Shown here: in pieces, positions 7,670 to 15,263 of the stretch
Layout of the letters: each line of letters starts with the position of its first letter
Numbering within the stretch: position 1 is the stretch's first letter
Source: Burkholderia ambifaria AMMD
Lineage (GTDB): Bacteria > Pseudomonadota > Gammaproteobacteria > Burkholderiales > Burkholderiaceae
Assembly (NCBI RefSeq): GCF_000203915.1
Contig: NC_008391.1
Location: 1,178,001 to 1,242,000, forward strand
Reading direction: 5' to 3'
DNA: 64,000 nucleotides
The notes under the pieces: generated by a model
Databases searched by the model: none
What the model saw: the letters and a program-made list of their open reading frames with translations, nothing else
Told to the model about the DNA's origin: nothing
Program-made: the position numbers and the translations under genes

Positions 7670-8287
7670 GTGGATATCCAACTGAACCTGATCAACCGCT
7701 CGAACGACGCGAACAACTCGAGCGTCGTGATCTTCCAGAAGAACGTGGCGACCGATTTCGACGAACTCGCGATCGCGTGGAAGGTGATCCGCAATTGCGG
7801 CCAGGGCGACAACCATCCGTTCAAGTTCCCGATGACGATGAGCGTCAGCGCGAGCGACAGCTGGGGCAACTACATGCCGCAGCAGATCGCGAACAACGGC
7901 CAGGTGTTCCAGGTCGTGCGCTCCAGCTCGGGCGACGTGCTGCAGCTCGGCGGCGATCCGGGCGCGAGCGCCGAGGTGCAGGTGCGCAACGACCTGCCGG
8001 CCGGCGCGATCAACGCGACGATCTACAAGGACGGCAGCGCGCTCGCGCGCAAGACGTCCGTCGCGCCGGGCCAGAAGGCCGTGTTCCAGTTCAAGCCGAC
8101 GATCTGGATCGGCGTCGCGTCGCAGATCGAACAGGGCGCGCTGATGAATTCCGCCGTGATCTCCGACATCAACACGGAACTGTCGCTGCTCGGCATCGCG
8201 AGCGCCGACATCGTGATGACCGGCGGCGGCCCGGGCCCGCGCTCGCTGCCGTTCACGTTCCGGCTGGAAAACGTGGTGATGGCGTAA
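7670..8287 (+). CDS. Unknown tandem-paralogue family, copy B (205 aa)
   Basis: Starts at GTG 7670, after an AAGGAG site with suitable spacing and at the exact position of the family's conserved MDIxLN start; further upstream the frame runs through the terminator. By eye it is about two-thirds identical to copy C. Shared blocks include NNSSVVIFQKNV, TDFDELAIAWKVI, GDNHPF, GNYMPQ, PGQKAVFQFKP, ASQIEQGALMNSAV and INTELSLLGI. No signal peptide, cysteine pattern or known catalytic motif is seen. The strict conservation of whole blocks suggests a structural protein, perhaps a homo- or hetero-oligomer formed with the other copies. That is inference; the function is unknown. Confidence 0.78.
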   Translation: MDIQLNLINRSNDANNSSVVIFQKNVATDFDELAIAWKVIRNCGQGDNHPFKFPMTMSVSASDSWGNYMPQQIANNGQVFQVVRSSSGDVLQLGGDPGASAEVQVRNDLPAGAINATIYKDGSALARKTSVAPGQKAVFQFKPTIWIGVASQIEQGALMNSAVISDINTELSLLGIASADIVMTGGGPGPRSLPFTFRLENVVMA

Positions 8288-8295
8288 CGGTTCGT

Positions 8296-8319
8296 GCGCC
8301 GGCAACGCATGGCCGGCGC
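8296..8319 (+). repeat. Hairpin between paralogues B and C
   Basis: GCGCCGGC (8296-8303) and GCCGGCGC (8312-8319) form a perfect 8-bp stem with an 8-nt loop in the 70-nt gap between copies B and C. There is no T tract, so it is more likely an mRNA-stabilising or pausing hairpin than a terminator. Confidence 0.45.
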
Positions 8320-8357
8320 CCTATCAATCAGTTATCCGAATCGAATCAAGGTGACTC

Positions 8358-8975
8358 ATGGACATCAATCTCAACTTCGTCAACCTGTCGAACGACGTCA
8401 ACAACAGCCAGATCGTGATCTTCCAGAAGAACGTGTCGACGGACTTCGACGAGCTCGCGATCGCGTGGAAGGTCATCACCAACTGCGGACGCGGCGACAA
8501 CCATCCGTTCGTGTTCCCGTTGCTGACGACCGTCTCCGCGAGCGATGCCGACGGGAACTACATGCCGCAAAAGCGCGCGGACAACGGACAGCTCTTCAAC
8601 GTGTCGCGCTCGACGTCGGGCAACGTGCTCGCGCTGGCCGGCCCGGCGCCGACGTCGCGCGAGATCCAGCTGCGCAACGACCTGAGCCAGGGGGCGATCA
8701 CCGCGTCGGTCTTCAAGGACAACCGGCTGCTCGCGCACAAGACCGGCATCGTGCCGGGCCAGAAGGCCGTGTTCGAGTTCAAGCCGACGCTGTGGATCGG
8801 CACCGCGTCGCAGATCGAACAGGGCGCGGTGATGAATTCGGCCGTGCTGTCCGACATCAACACCGAACTGTCGCTGCTCGGGATCAAGCGTGCCGACATC
8901 GTGATGACGGGCGGCGGCGGCGGCACCACCGCGACCGCGTACCAGTTCCGGCTCGCGAACGTCGTGATGGGGTAA
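8358..8975 (+). CDS. Unknown tandem-paralogue family, copy C (205 aa)
   Basis: Third paralogue, same length as copy B, with ATG 8358 preceded by AAGGTGA. It keeps all family blocks: NLSNDVNNSQIVIFQKNV, FDELAIAWKVITNCG, GDNHPF, PGQKAVFEFKPTLWIG, NSAVLSDINTELSLLGI and ADIVMTGGG. The variable regions relative to B are residues ~50-60, 75-115 and the C-terminal 15, suggesting surface variation on a conserved core. It is the last gene of the cluster and is convergent with the EamA exporter at 9034. No function can be assigned. The GC content matches its neighbours, so recent foreign origin is not evident. Confidence 0.78.
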   Translation: MDINLNFVNLSNDVNNSQIVIFQKNVSTDFDELAIAWKVITNCGRGDNHPFVFPLLTTVSASDADGNYMPQKRADNGQLFNVSRSTSGNVLALAGPAPTSREIQLRNDLSQGAITASVFKDNRLLAHKTGIVPGQKAVFEFKPTLWIGTASQIEQGAVMNSAVLSDINTELSLLGIKRADIVMTGGGGGTTATAYQFRLANVVMG

Positions 8976-8978
8976 GCC

Positions 8979-9032
8979 GCGCACGCGCGACGGCGAACGG
9001 GCAGCACCCGTCACGTCGTCGCGCGCATGCGC
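8979..9032. terminator. Probable bidirectional terminator between convergent genes
   Basis: Arms 8979-8991 and 9018-9032 form a long imperfect GC-rich stem, 13 bp with a small bulge, in the 58-nt gap between copy C and the convergent EamA gene. There is no clear T tract on either strand. Placement between two converging stops is the main support. Confidence 0.35.
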
Positions 9033-9033
9033 G

Positions 9034-9921
9034 TCAGCCCGCGCGCTGCACGGGCGCCATCTTCGAGAAATATTTCGCACCCGCCACACACGCGACCACC
9101 ACGACCGTCACGACGAGCATCGACGGCGGCACCGTCTCATGCAGCAGTCCGGCCGCGAGCAGGAAGCCGAAGAACGGCTGCAGCAGCTGCAACTGGCCGA
9201 CGCCCGCGATTCCGCCGAGCGCGAGGCCGCGATACCAGAACACGAAGCCGATCAGCATGCTGAACAACGACACGTACGCGAGCCCCCACAGCGCGGCGGC
9301 GTCGACGCCGTCGAACGTCGCGGGCCACGTGAACCCCGTGAGCGGCAGCATCACCGGCAGCGACAGCACCAGCGCCCACGAGATCACCTGCCAGCCGCCG
9401 AGCTGGCGCGACAGCCGCGCGCCTTCCGCGTAGCCGAGCCCGCACGCGACGATCGCGGCCAGCATCAGCGCATCGCCCACCACCGACGCGCTGCCGCCGT
9501 TGCGCAGCGCGAACGCGGCCACCGCGCCGCTGCCGACCAGCGAGAAGATCCAGAACGGCAGCCGCGGCCGTTCGCCGCCGCGCCAGACGCCGAACAGCGC
9601 GGTCGCGAGCGGCAGCAGCCCGACGAACACGATCGCATGCGCGGACGTCACATGCTTGAGCGCGAGCGCGGTCAGCAACGGAAACCCGACCACGACCCCG
9701 AGCGCGACGATGACGAGCGACACGGTCTCGGCGCGCGTCGGCCGCTTCTGCTTCAGCGCGACGAGCAGCATCAGGCCGAGCACGCCGGCGATCGTCGCGC
9801 GCGCGAACGTGAGGAACAGCGGGTCGAGCCCCTGCACCGCGATGCGCGTCGCCGGCAGCGAGCCACTGAAGATGATCACGCCCAGCAGGCCGCTGAGCCA
9901 TCCGTCGGTCGTCTTTTGCAC
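9034..9921 (-). CDS. EamA/DMT-family exporter, 295 aa
   Basis: A ten-helix drug/metabolite transporter with two EamA repeats of five membrane segments each, for example WLSGLLGVIIFSGSLPATRIAV at the start and VWRGG / IGFVFWYRGLALGG near the C-terminus. Family members export amino acids or other metabolites across the inner membrane. The start is placed at GTG 9921, with AGGA at proper spacing, because upstream codons translate to non-membrane, Arg-rich sequence. It is divergent from a MocR-type PLP regulator across a clear operator. MocR regulators commonly control a neighbouring transporter gene, so control by the product at 10049 is likely. The substrate is unknown. Confidence 0.88.
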   Translation of the reverse strand: MQKTTDGWLSGLLGVIIFSGSLPATRIAVQGLDPLFLTFARATIAGVLGLMLLVALKQKRPTRAETVSLVIVALGVVVGFPLLTALALKHVTSAHAIVFVGLLPLATALFGVWRGGERPRLPFWIFSLVGSGAVAAFALRNGGSASVVGDALMLAAIVACGLGYAEGARLSRQLGGWQVISWALVLSLPVMLPLTGFTWPATFDGVDAAALWGLAYVSLFSMLIGFVFWYRGLALGGIAGVGQLQLLQPFFGFLLAAGLLHETVPPSMLVVTVVVVACVAGAKYFSKMAPVQRAG

Positions 9922-10009
9922 GGGAAATCCTGGTCGAAAAATGGGTGGATGACCGATGATCCGCCGTGGGCGAAAAGCGCGTAAGCTACAGCCCAATACA
10001 ATTCGGACA

Positions 10010-10038
10010 AACTGTACTGGACAACCCACCGTACAGTT
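10010..10038. promoter_or_regulatory. Inverted-repeat operator between EamA and MocR genes
   Basis: AACTGTAC (10010-10017) and GTACAGTT (10031-10038) are perfect reverse complements separated by 13 nt. The half-site centres are 21 bp apart, about two helical turns, which suits a dimeric winged-helix regulator. The site overlaps the likely MocR promoter and leader, which points to autoregulation as well as control of the divergent exporter. Confidence 0.65.
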
Positions 10039-10048
10039 CCTTCCCGCC

Positions 10049-11506
10049 ATGAGCCGTTCCGTGCAAAGCCCTGCTCCGCCCGCGCCGTCGCGCACGCGCG
10101 TGGAAACCGTGATGGACACGCTGCGCGCGCGGATCGCGAGCCGCGCGCTGATGCCCGGCGCGCGCGTGCCGTCGATCCGGATGATGGCCGATGGGCTGCA
10201 CGTGTCGAAATCGACCGTCGTCGATGCATACGAGCGGCTCGCGAGCGAAGGCGTGCTGGTCGCGCGGCGCGGCTCCGGCTTCTACGTGTCGGGCCATGCG
10301 CCGCCGCTCGCGCTCGCCGAGCTCGGCCCGCGCCTCGACCGCGAACTCGATCCGCTGTGGCTGTCGCGCCAGTCGCTCGAGGCGGCGCCGAATTCCGTGA
10401 AGCCCGGCTGCGGCTGGCTGCCGTCGTCGTGGCTACCGGACGAGAGCCTGCGCCGCGCGCTGCGCGCGGTATCGCGCGACGAACCCGACGCGCTGACCGA
10501 CTACGCGACGCCGCTCGGGCTGCCCGCGTTGCGCCAGCAGCTCGCGTGGCGGCTCGCGCAGCACGGCGTCCAGGCGGAGCCCGCGCAGATCATGCTGACC
10601 GACGGCGGCACGCATGCGCTCGATCTCGTGTGCCGGCTGCTGCTGGAGCCGGGCGACACCGTCGTGCTCGACGATCCGTGCTACTTCAACTTCCAGGCGC
10701 TGCTGCGCGCGCATCGCGCGCGGATCGTCAGCGTGCCGTACACGCCGAACGGCCCCGATCTCGCGCGCTTCGAACAGGTGCTCGCCGAGCACCGGCCGCG
10801 CCTGTACATCACCAACTCGGCGCTGCACAACCCGACCGGCGCGACGCTCGCGCCGCCGGTCGCGCACCGGCTGCTGACGCTGGCGGCCGAGCACGGCCTG
10901 CTGATCGTCGAGGACGACATCTTCGCGGATTTCGAAAGCACGCCCGCGCCGCGCCTCGCCGCGTTCGACGGGCTGTCGCGCGTCGTGTCGATCGGCAGCT
11001 TCTCGAAAACGCTGTCGGCCGCGATCCGCTGCGGCTATGTCGCCGCACGCCCCGAGTGGATCGACGCGCTCGTCGACCTGAAGCTCGCGACGTCGTTCGG
11101 CAACGCGCAGATCGGCGCGAACGTCGTGCATCGGCTGCTGGTCGACGGCACGTATCGGCGCCATCTCGACAGCCTGCGTGCGCAACTGGCCGATGCGATG
11201 GGCGAAACGATCCGGCGGCTCGCGCGCGCCGGGCTCGGGATCTGGACGGAGCCGCGCGGCGGCCTGTTCGTGTGGGCGGAGCTGCCGGACGGGCTCGATG
11301 CGGCGCGCGTCGCGCGTCATGCGCTCGATCATGATGTCGTGCTCGCGCCAGGCGATGTGTTCAGCGCGTCGCACAGCGCGACGTCGTTCATGCGCTTCAA
11401 CGTGTCGCGCTGCAAGGGGCCGGCCGTATTCGATGCGCTGGCGCGGGCGATGGACGCGGCGCGGGTGGCCGAACGCCACGGCCGCACGCTGGCCGACCAA
11501 CGATGA
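10049..11506 (+). CDS. MocR-family (GntR-aminotransferase) transcriptional regulator, 485 aa
   Basis: The N-terminal winged helix-turn-helix of GntR type covers about residues 15-85 (TLRARIASRALMPGARVPS, then LHVSKSTVVDAYERLASEG). It is joined to a full-length fold-type I aminotransferase domain from about residue 115. That domain shows LTDGGTHALDLVCRLL, NPTGATLAPPVA, EDDIFADFE and the PLP lysine in GSFSKTLSAAIRCGYV. MocR regulators use the PLP domain as an effector sensor. ATG 10049 is chosen over upstream frames because it precedes the HTH at family-typical distance. It is divergent from the EamA exporter and probably regulates it through the repeat at 10010-10038. It ends close to the convergent nadV. 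Confidence 0.92.
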   Translation: MSRSVQSPAPPAPSRTRVETVMDTLRARIASRALMPGARVPSIRMMADGLHVSKSTVVDAYERLASEGVLVARRGSGFYVSGHAPPLALAELGPRLDRELDPLWLSRQSLEAAPNSVKPGCGWLPSSWLPDESLRRALRAVSRDEPDALTDYATPLGLPALRQQLAWRLAQHGVQAEPAQIMLTDGGTHALDLVCRLLLEPGDTVVLDDPCYFNFQALLRAHRARIVSVPYTPNGPDLARFEQVLAEHRPRLYITNSALHNPTGATLAPPVAHRLLTLAAEHGLLIVEDDIFADFESTPAPRLAAFDGLSRVVSIGSFSKTLSAAIRCGYVAARPEWIDALVDLKLATSFGNAQIGANVVHRLLVDGTYRRHLDSLRAQLADAMGETIRRLARAGLGIWTEPRGGLFVWAELPDGLDAARVARHALDHDVVLAPGDVFSASHSATSFMRFNVSRCKGPAVFDALARAMDAARVAERHGRTLADQR

Positions 11507-11516
11507 ACACCGAACT

Positions 11517-11542
11517 CGGCGGGGCGAATGGCCGCCCCGCCG
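11517..11542. terminator. Hairpin between convergent MocR and nadV genes
   Basis: A perfect 10-bp GC stem (11517-11526 with 11533-11542, 6-nt loop) fills the 42-nt gap between the two converging stop codons. It lacks a T run but is well placed as a shared terminator. Confidence 0.55.
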
Positions 11543-11548
11543 CCGCTC

Positions 11549-12982
11549 TCATCGCTCCGCGGCGTGCGCCCTCGCCCGCACCTCGGCGAACGTCGTATCG
11601 ACCAGCATCCGCCCCGTGTCGAACACCGTTTCGAGCGCGTCGTCCCACTCGCCTTCGAGCGCACGATCGTCCCACGCGACCGGCAGCGCGACCGTCCGGT
11701 ACTCGCCCGTGCGCCGATTGCGCAGCAACGTGAGCCGCCCCTTCTTCGAGCGCTTGCCCTGATCGGTGACCGGATCCTTGCGGACGTCGTGCCAGACGCC
11801 GTCGCGCCGGATCGCCGAGCACTTCATCGCGAAGCGCTGCGTATCGCGATTCACCTGCTGCAGCAGCGCGCCGCCCATCCCGAACACGACGTTGCCGGCC
11901 GCATAGCCCGCGTCGTCGAGCGCGGCGAGGATCGCGCCGATCGACAGCTCGTCGACGCCGTCGCCCTGAATCACGCGCACGCGGTTCAACACGCGCCGCC
12001 CCTTGCCGTTTACAGTCGAACCGAACGATGCGTCGAGCGCGCGCACGGTCTGCAGCACGATCGTCACCGGGTCGCCCGAATCGGGACGCACGACGAGCGT
12101 CGCGCCCGAATCGATCACCGCCTGGCGCAGCGGACCGCCCCACATTTCAAGGGCGGCGAACAGATCGTAGGAGTCCGACACGACCGACACGATCGCGCCG
12201 GGCAGACCGAAGCGGCTGATCATGTTCCGATACGCATCGGCCTCGTGCTCACGCCCCCACGACGTGATCGTGCTGTGCTCGGCCGCCGGCACCGAGTACG
12301 CGGCCATCGGCTCGCGATAGAAGCGGTTCGCGGCCAGCACGCCGAGCACCGTATCGGAACCCATGAAGCTCACGAGGTGCGCGGCGCCGCCGATCGCGGC
12401 CGATTCCGCGCTCGATACGCCGCGCGCGCCGAAGTCGTGCAGCTTGAACGGCAACTGCGCGAGATCGTCGTCGGTCTTCTCGAGAAAGTGGCGGATGGTC
12501 TGCCGCAAGTGCCAGCTGCGCGTCGCGACCGTCACCGGGTACCACACGCGCAGCAGCATCGTCTCGAGATACGACGCGAGCCAGAACACCTTCGGATCGT
12601 CGCATTCGACGGTCATCAGCACGTTGTGCACCGGAACGATCGAACCCTCGGGCACCGCGCGAATCTTCACGGGCAGGTAGCCGTCGTAGTGCTCGACGAC
12701 ATGACGCCAGCCGTCCTCGTTGAACGGCTCGCCGTGCACCGCGAAGAAGTCGCGCGCGTCGTCGATCATCGCGTGCGTGACGGGCCGGCACAGATATTCC
12801 TTCAGCAGCATCTGCAGGCCGAAGAACAGCGTGCGGTCGTAGCGGCCGCCGCGCGATTCGACGTACGAGAACATCGCCTGCGCGTCGGGCGGATATTGCA
12901 GGAAGTGGGAAGCCTTGTACGAATCCGTATTGAGAATCGGATTGGCGAGAACCGCGGCAAAGCCGCAGGGATCGTTTTGCAT
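11549..12982 (-). CDS. nadV: Nicotinamide phosphoribosyltransferase (NAMPT type), 477 aa
   Basis: Converts nicotinamide and PRPP to NMN. The length and sequence follow the NadV/NAMPT family rather than the nicotinate enzyme: NTDSYKASHFLQYPP at the N-terminus, GSDTVLG holding the substrate Asp, AAEHSTITSWG holding the catalytic His, and VRPDSGDPV supplying the Arg/Asp pair that contacts PRPP. It lies 74 nt downstream of the NMN adenylyltransferase gene on the same strand, giving a two-step salvage operon from nicotinamide to NAD without deamidation. An AGGAG-type site precedes ATG 12982. No frame damage is seen. Confidence 0.95.
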   Translation of the reverse strand: MQNDPCGFAAVLANPILNTDSYKASHFLQYPPDAQAMFSYVESRGGRYDRTLFFGLQMLLKEYLCRPVTHAMIDDARDFFAVHGEPFNEDGWRHVVEHYDGYLPVKIRAVPEGSIVPVHNVLMTVECDDPKVFWLASYLETMLLRVWYPVTVATRSWHLRQTIRHFLEKTDDDLAQLPFKLHDFGARGVSSAESAAIGGAAHLVSFMGSDTVLGVLAANRFYREPMAAYSVPAAEHSTITSWGREHEADAYRNMISRFGLPGAIVSVVSDSYDLFAALEMWGGPLRQAVIDSGATLVVRPDSGDPVTIVLQTVRALDASFGSTVNGKGRRVLNRVRVIQGDGVDELSIGAILAALDDAGYAAGNVVFGMGGALLQQVNRDTQRFAMKCSAIRRDGVWHDVRKDPVTDQGKRSKKGRLTLLRNRRTGEYRTVALPVAWDDRALEGEWDDALETVFDTGRMLVDTTFAEVRARAHAAER

Positions 12983-13056
12983 GGCTAGAGCTCCTCTAGG
13001 CCGTTGAAGTGCCGCCGCGTCTGTCGCAGCGGACCGGTATCCGGGGAATCAGCGGA

Positions 13057-14097
13057 TCACAGCTTCCCCAGGAAGTGATACGCGATCTCGAAGTGATCCT
13101 CGAACATCACGTTGCGCATCTGCGCGAATTCGTTGAGCGGCACCCAGCGCGCCTTGTCGGCGTCGTCGCTGCCCTTCACGCGCGGCAGCTCGCCGGTCGG
13201 GAAGTTGAACAGGCACGCGTGCGTGATCGTGCGGCCGCGCAGCGAGCGCGTGGGATGATCGAACACCTGGCGATCCTTGATCGAGCCGCGCAGTACGGGC
13301 TCCGGCAGCTTCAGGCCGGTTTCCTCGCGCAGTTCGCGGATGCACGCCGCGTCGAGCCGTTCGTCCTGCTCCACGAAGCCGCCCGGCAGCGCCCACAGGC
13401 CGCGGCCCGGTTCGCTGCGCCGGCGCACGAGCAGGATATGGCCCGAGTGCACGACCACCGCGTCGACCGTCACGAACGTGACCGGATACGGTGCGGCCGC
13501 CCATGCCTTGCGATACGCGGCGATGAACTCGGCCTCGGCCTTCAGCTGCGCGAATTCCGGCTGCGTGCGGAAACGCTCGAGCCAGCCGAACACGGGTTCC
13601 GGCACCGCCCATTGCACGAAGCTGTTGCTGCGTTCGGCGAAATACTGGTCGCGGATTTCGGTGGCGGAAATGTCTTCGGTCGCGTCGACGTCGACGAGCT
13701 CCCATTGCGGGAACATCCGCAGGTAATACGACGTGGCGTCCTTCTCGTGGCCGATCAGCCCGACCTTGCGCTGCGCGATGCTGCCGAGTGCGTCGGCCAC
13801 GGCATCCTGCACCCAGCGCACCCAGTCGCCGTCGTTGTACGTCGAATCCTGCACGGGCGCGATCGTCACGCGCTCGCGTTCGGACGCATCGAGCAGCGAG
13901 GCCAGCATCTGGCGGCGCTCGTCGAACGAGAACGGATCCTTGATGGTGCGGGGCTTGTCGGTCGAGCCGATCAGCACGCACACGCGCTCGGCCCGGCTCA
14001 ATGCCGACTTCAGCACGTTCAGGTGACCACGATGCGGAGGCTGGAAACGACCAATGAAAACGAGCGCGTCGAAGCGCCGGTTCTGTTGCGTACTCAT
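13057..14097 (-). CDS. nadM: Bifunctional NMN adenylyltransferase / Nudix hydrolase, 346 aa
   Basis: The N-terminal ~180 residues are a nucleotidyltransferase of NadM type, with IGRFQPPHRGHLNVLKSAL carrying the HxGH motif, and an ISATEIR-like block near residue 145. They join NMN and ATP to NAD. The C-terminal ~150 residues are a Nudix domain with a full Nudix box: GGFVEQDERLDAACIRELRE followed by ETGL. The fused Nudix domain in this family acts on ADP-ribose-type compounds. First gene of the minus-strand pair with nadV. No NrtR-type repressor gene is adjacent, so regulation is not evident from context, though a small dyad lies upstream at 14216-14236. Confidence 0.93.
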   Translation of the reverse strand: MSTQQNRRFDALVFIGRFQPPHRGHLNVLKSALSRAERVCVLIGSTDKPRTIKDPFSFDERRQMLASLLDASERERVTIAPVQDSTYNDGDWVRWVQDAVADALGSIAQRKVGLIGHEKDATSYYLRMFPQWELVDVDATEDISATEIRDQYFAERSNSFVQWAVPEPVFGWLERFRTQPEFAQLKAEAEFIAAYRKAWAAAPYPVTFVTVDAVVVHSGHILLVRRRSEPGRGLWALPGGFVEQDERLDAACIRELREETGLKLPEPVLRGSIKDRQVFDHPTRSLRGRTITHACLFNFPTGELPRVKGSDDADKARWVPLNEFAQMRNVMFEDHFEIAYHFLGKL

Positions 14098-14215
14098 GAG
14101 GCTCCCTCAAGAGATTGAAACGCTTCGGGTCTTTCCCGAAGGCATGGAATCGATCGTAGGGGAATTCCCGGAGAAGGTCAATCGAGCACGCACTCGACTT
14201 GACGAAGTCTGACGA

Positions 14216-14241
14216 AACGCGCGGTTTTGGCGCGTTACACT
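14216..14241. promoter_or_regulatory. Small inverted repeat in the nadM / SRPBCC divergent region
   Basis: AACGCGC (14216-14222) and GCGCGTT (14230-14236) form a 7-bp dyad that runs into TACACT (14236-14241), a possible -10 box for the plus-strand gene. It could be an operator in the 185-nt divergent region. The evidence is only the symmetry and position. Confidence 0.3.
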
Positions 14242-14282
14242 CGATTTCATCCTAATCTGCGCCGGCGCACCCGCCATCCATC

Positions 14283-14735
14283 ATGAGAATTTCAGTGAGT
14301 CGGATCGTTGGCGTCGATCGCAGGCGCCTCTTCACGTGGTCGCAGGACTACGCGCGGCGGCTCGTGTGGGACAGCTTTCTCGCCGACGCCTATCTGCCCG
14401 ACGGGATGACGGCCGACGTCGGCGTCGACGCGTTCTGCCGCAGCCAGTCGGGCGCGACGATGGTGTCGCGCTATATCTCGTACCGTCCGCCGCAGGTCGC
14501 GGCCGTCGAAATGATCGACGGGCCGAAGGTGCTCGAACGCTTCAGCGGCAGCTGGAACTTCACCGAGCGCACCCCGGACACGACCGAAGTGAAGTTCACG
14601 TACCACTTCCGCGCACAGCCGGCATGGCTGCGCTGGCTGCTCGAACCGCTGATCGGCGCGTTCTATCTCGTGCACACGCGCCGGCGTCTCGACTCGTTCA
14701 AGCGCTGGGCCGAGGCCGAAGCGCTGCCGCGCTGA
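14283..14735 (+). CDS. SRPBCC (START-like) family protein, 150 aa
   Basis: A helix-grip-fold protein of the polyketide-cyclase / RatA-like group. The N-terminal IVGVDRRRLFTWSQDYARR, the central strand series ending in FTERTPDTTEVKFTYHF, and the long C-terminal helix (RRLDSFKRWAEAEAL) are typical. Members bind small hydrophobic ligands or ubiquinone-related molecules in a cavity; the ligand here cannot be inferred. A hydrophobic stretch near residue 120 (WLLEPLIGAFYLVH) probably belongs to the cavity helix. It converges with speD with only 7 nt between stops and shows no link to the NAD genes except a shared divergent region. Confidence 0.8.
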   Translation: MRISVSRIVGVDRRRLFTWSQDYARRLVWDSFLADAYLPDGMTADVGVDAFCRSQSGATMVSRYISYRPPQVAAVEMIDGPKVLERFSGSWNFTERTPDTTEVKFTYHFRAQPAWLRWLLEPLIGAFYLVHTRRRLDSFKRWAEAEALPR

Positions 14736-14742
14736 GCGCCGC

Positions 14743-15120
14743 TCACGCGACGCCGCGTGCGACCTGCTGCCGGACCTGCGCGTGCGTGCCGAGCGCGGCG
14801 GCAATCGCGTCGACCGCATCGGCCGCGCGCGCCGCACCGCACATGAATGCGTCGACGGCTGCGAAGCCATGCTCGGGCCACGTATGAATCGTGATGTGCG
14901 ACTCCGCGAGCAGCACGACACCCGTCACGCCGTGCTCGCCGCCGAAATGATGGAAATGCGCGCCGATCACGCGCGCGCCGGCGCGCTGCGCGGCGTCCGC
15001 GAGAATCGCTTCGAGCCGCACGGCATCGCGCAACAGCGCCGCGTCGATGCCGGCGAGATCGGCCAGCACGTGCGAACCGAGCGTCGCGCGCGGCGGGGCG
15101 ATACACTCGCGCGCCGTCAT
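14743..15120 (-). CDS. speD: S-adenosylmethionine decarboxylase proenzyme (bacterial class), 125 aa
   Basis: Makes decarboxylated SAM, the aminopropyl donor for spermidine synthesis. The self-cleavage site is in LAESHITIHTWPEHG: Ser74 becomes the pyruvoyl group, and His79 and Cys94 lie at the 5- and 20-residue spacings of the Thermotoga enzyme. The length fits the short prokaryotic class. ATG 15120 overlaps the stop of the preceding lipoprotein gene (ATGA), so it is translationally coupled as the last gene of the SPFH/DUF350 operon. Its partner, a membrane-fused aminopropyltransferase, is transcribed divergently at 18413. The coupling ties polyamine supply to this membrane locus. Confidence 0.93.
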   Translation of the reverse strand: MTARECIAPPRATLGSHVLADLAGIDAALLRDAVRLEAILADAAQRAGARVIGAHFHHFGGEHGVTGVVLLAESHITIHTWPEHGFAAVDAFMCGAARAADAVDAIAAALGTHAQVRQQVARGVA

Positions 15121-15263
15121 TTGTGCGACCCGTACGACGAGTAGCCGCTGCGCGCCGACGAACTGCCCCACCCGCTGCCGACCGAACTCACGCCGCCCAG
15201 CGACGTGCAGCTGAACAACGTGACGACGATCAGCCCGTAGAGTCCATAGAGGATGTGACGCAT
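15117..15263 (-). CDS. Small lipoprotein-like protein, 48 aa
   Basis: Short but well supported by overlaps at both ends: its ATG shares one base with the DUF4178 stop (TGATG), and its stop overlaps the speD start (ATGA). The protein has a hydrophobic N-terminus (ILYGLYGLIVVTLFSC) ending in a lipobox-like LFSC with Cys19. A Ser/Gly-rich tail of about 30 residues follows, with repeated GSS/YGS patterns. Low-complexity Ser/Gly tails like this occur in small lipoproteins encoded in YjfL/YgiB-type loci. It is probably exported and lipidated, with unknown role. Confidence 0.7.
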   Translation of the reverse strand: MRHILYGLYGLIVVTLFSCTSLGGVSSVGSGWGSSSARSGYSSYGSHK

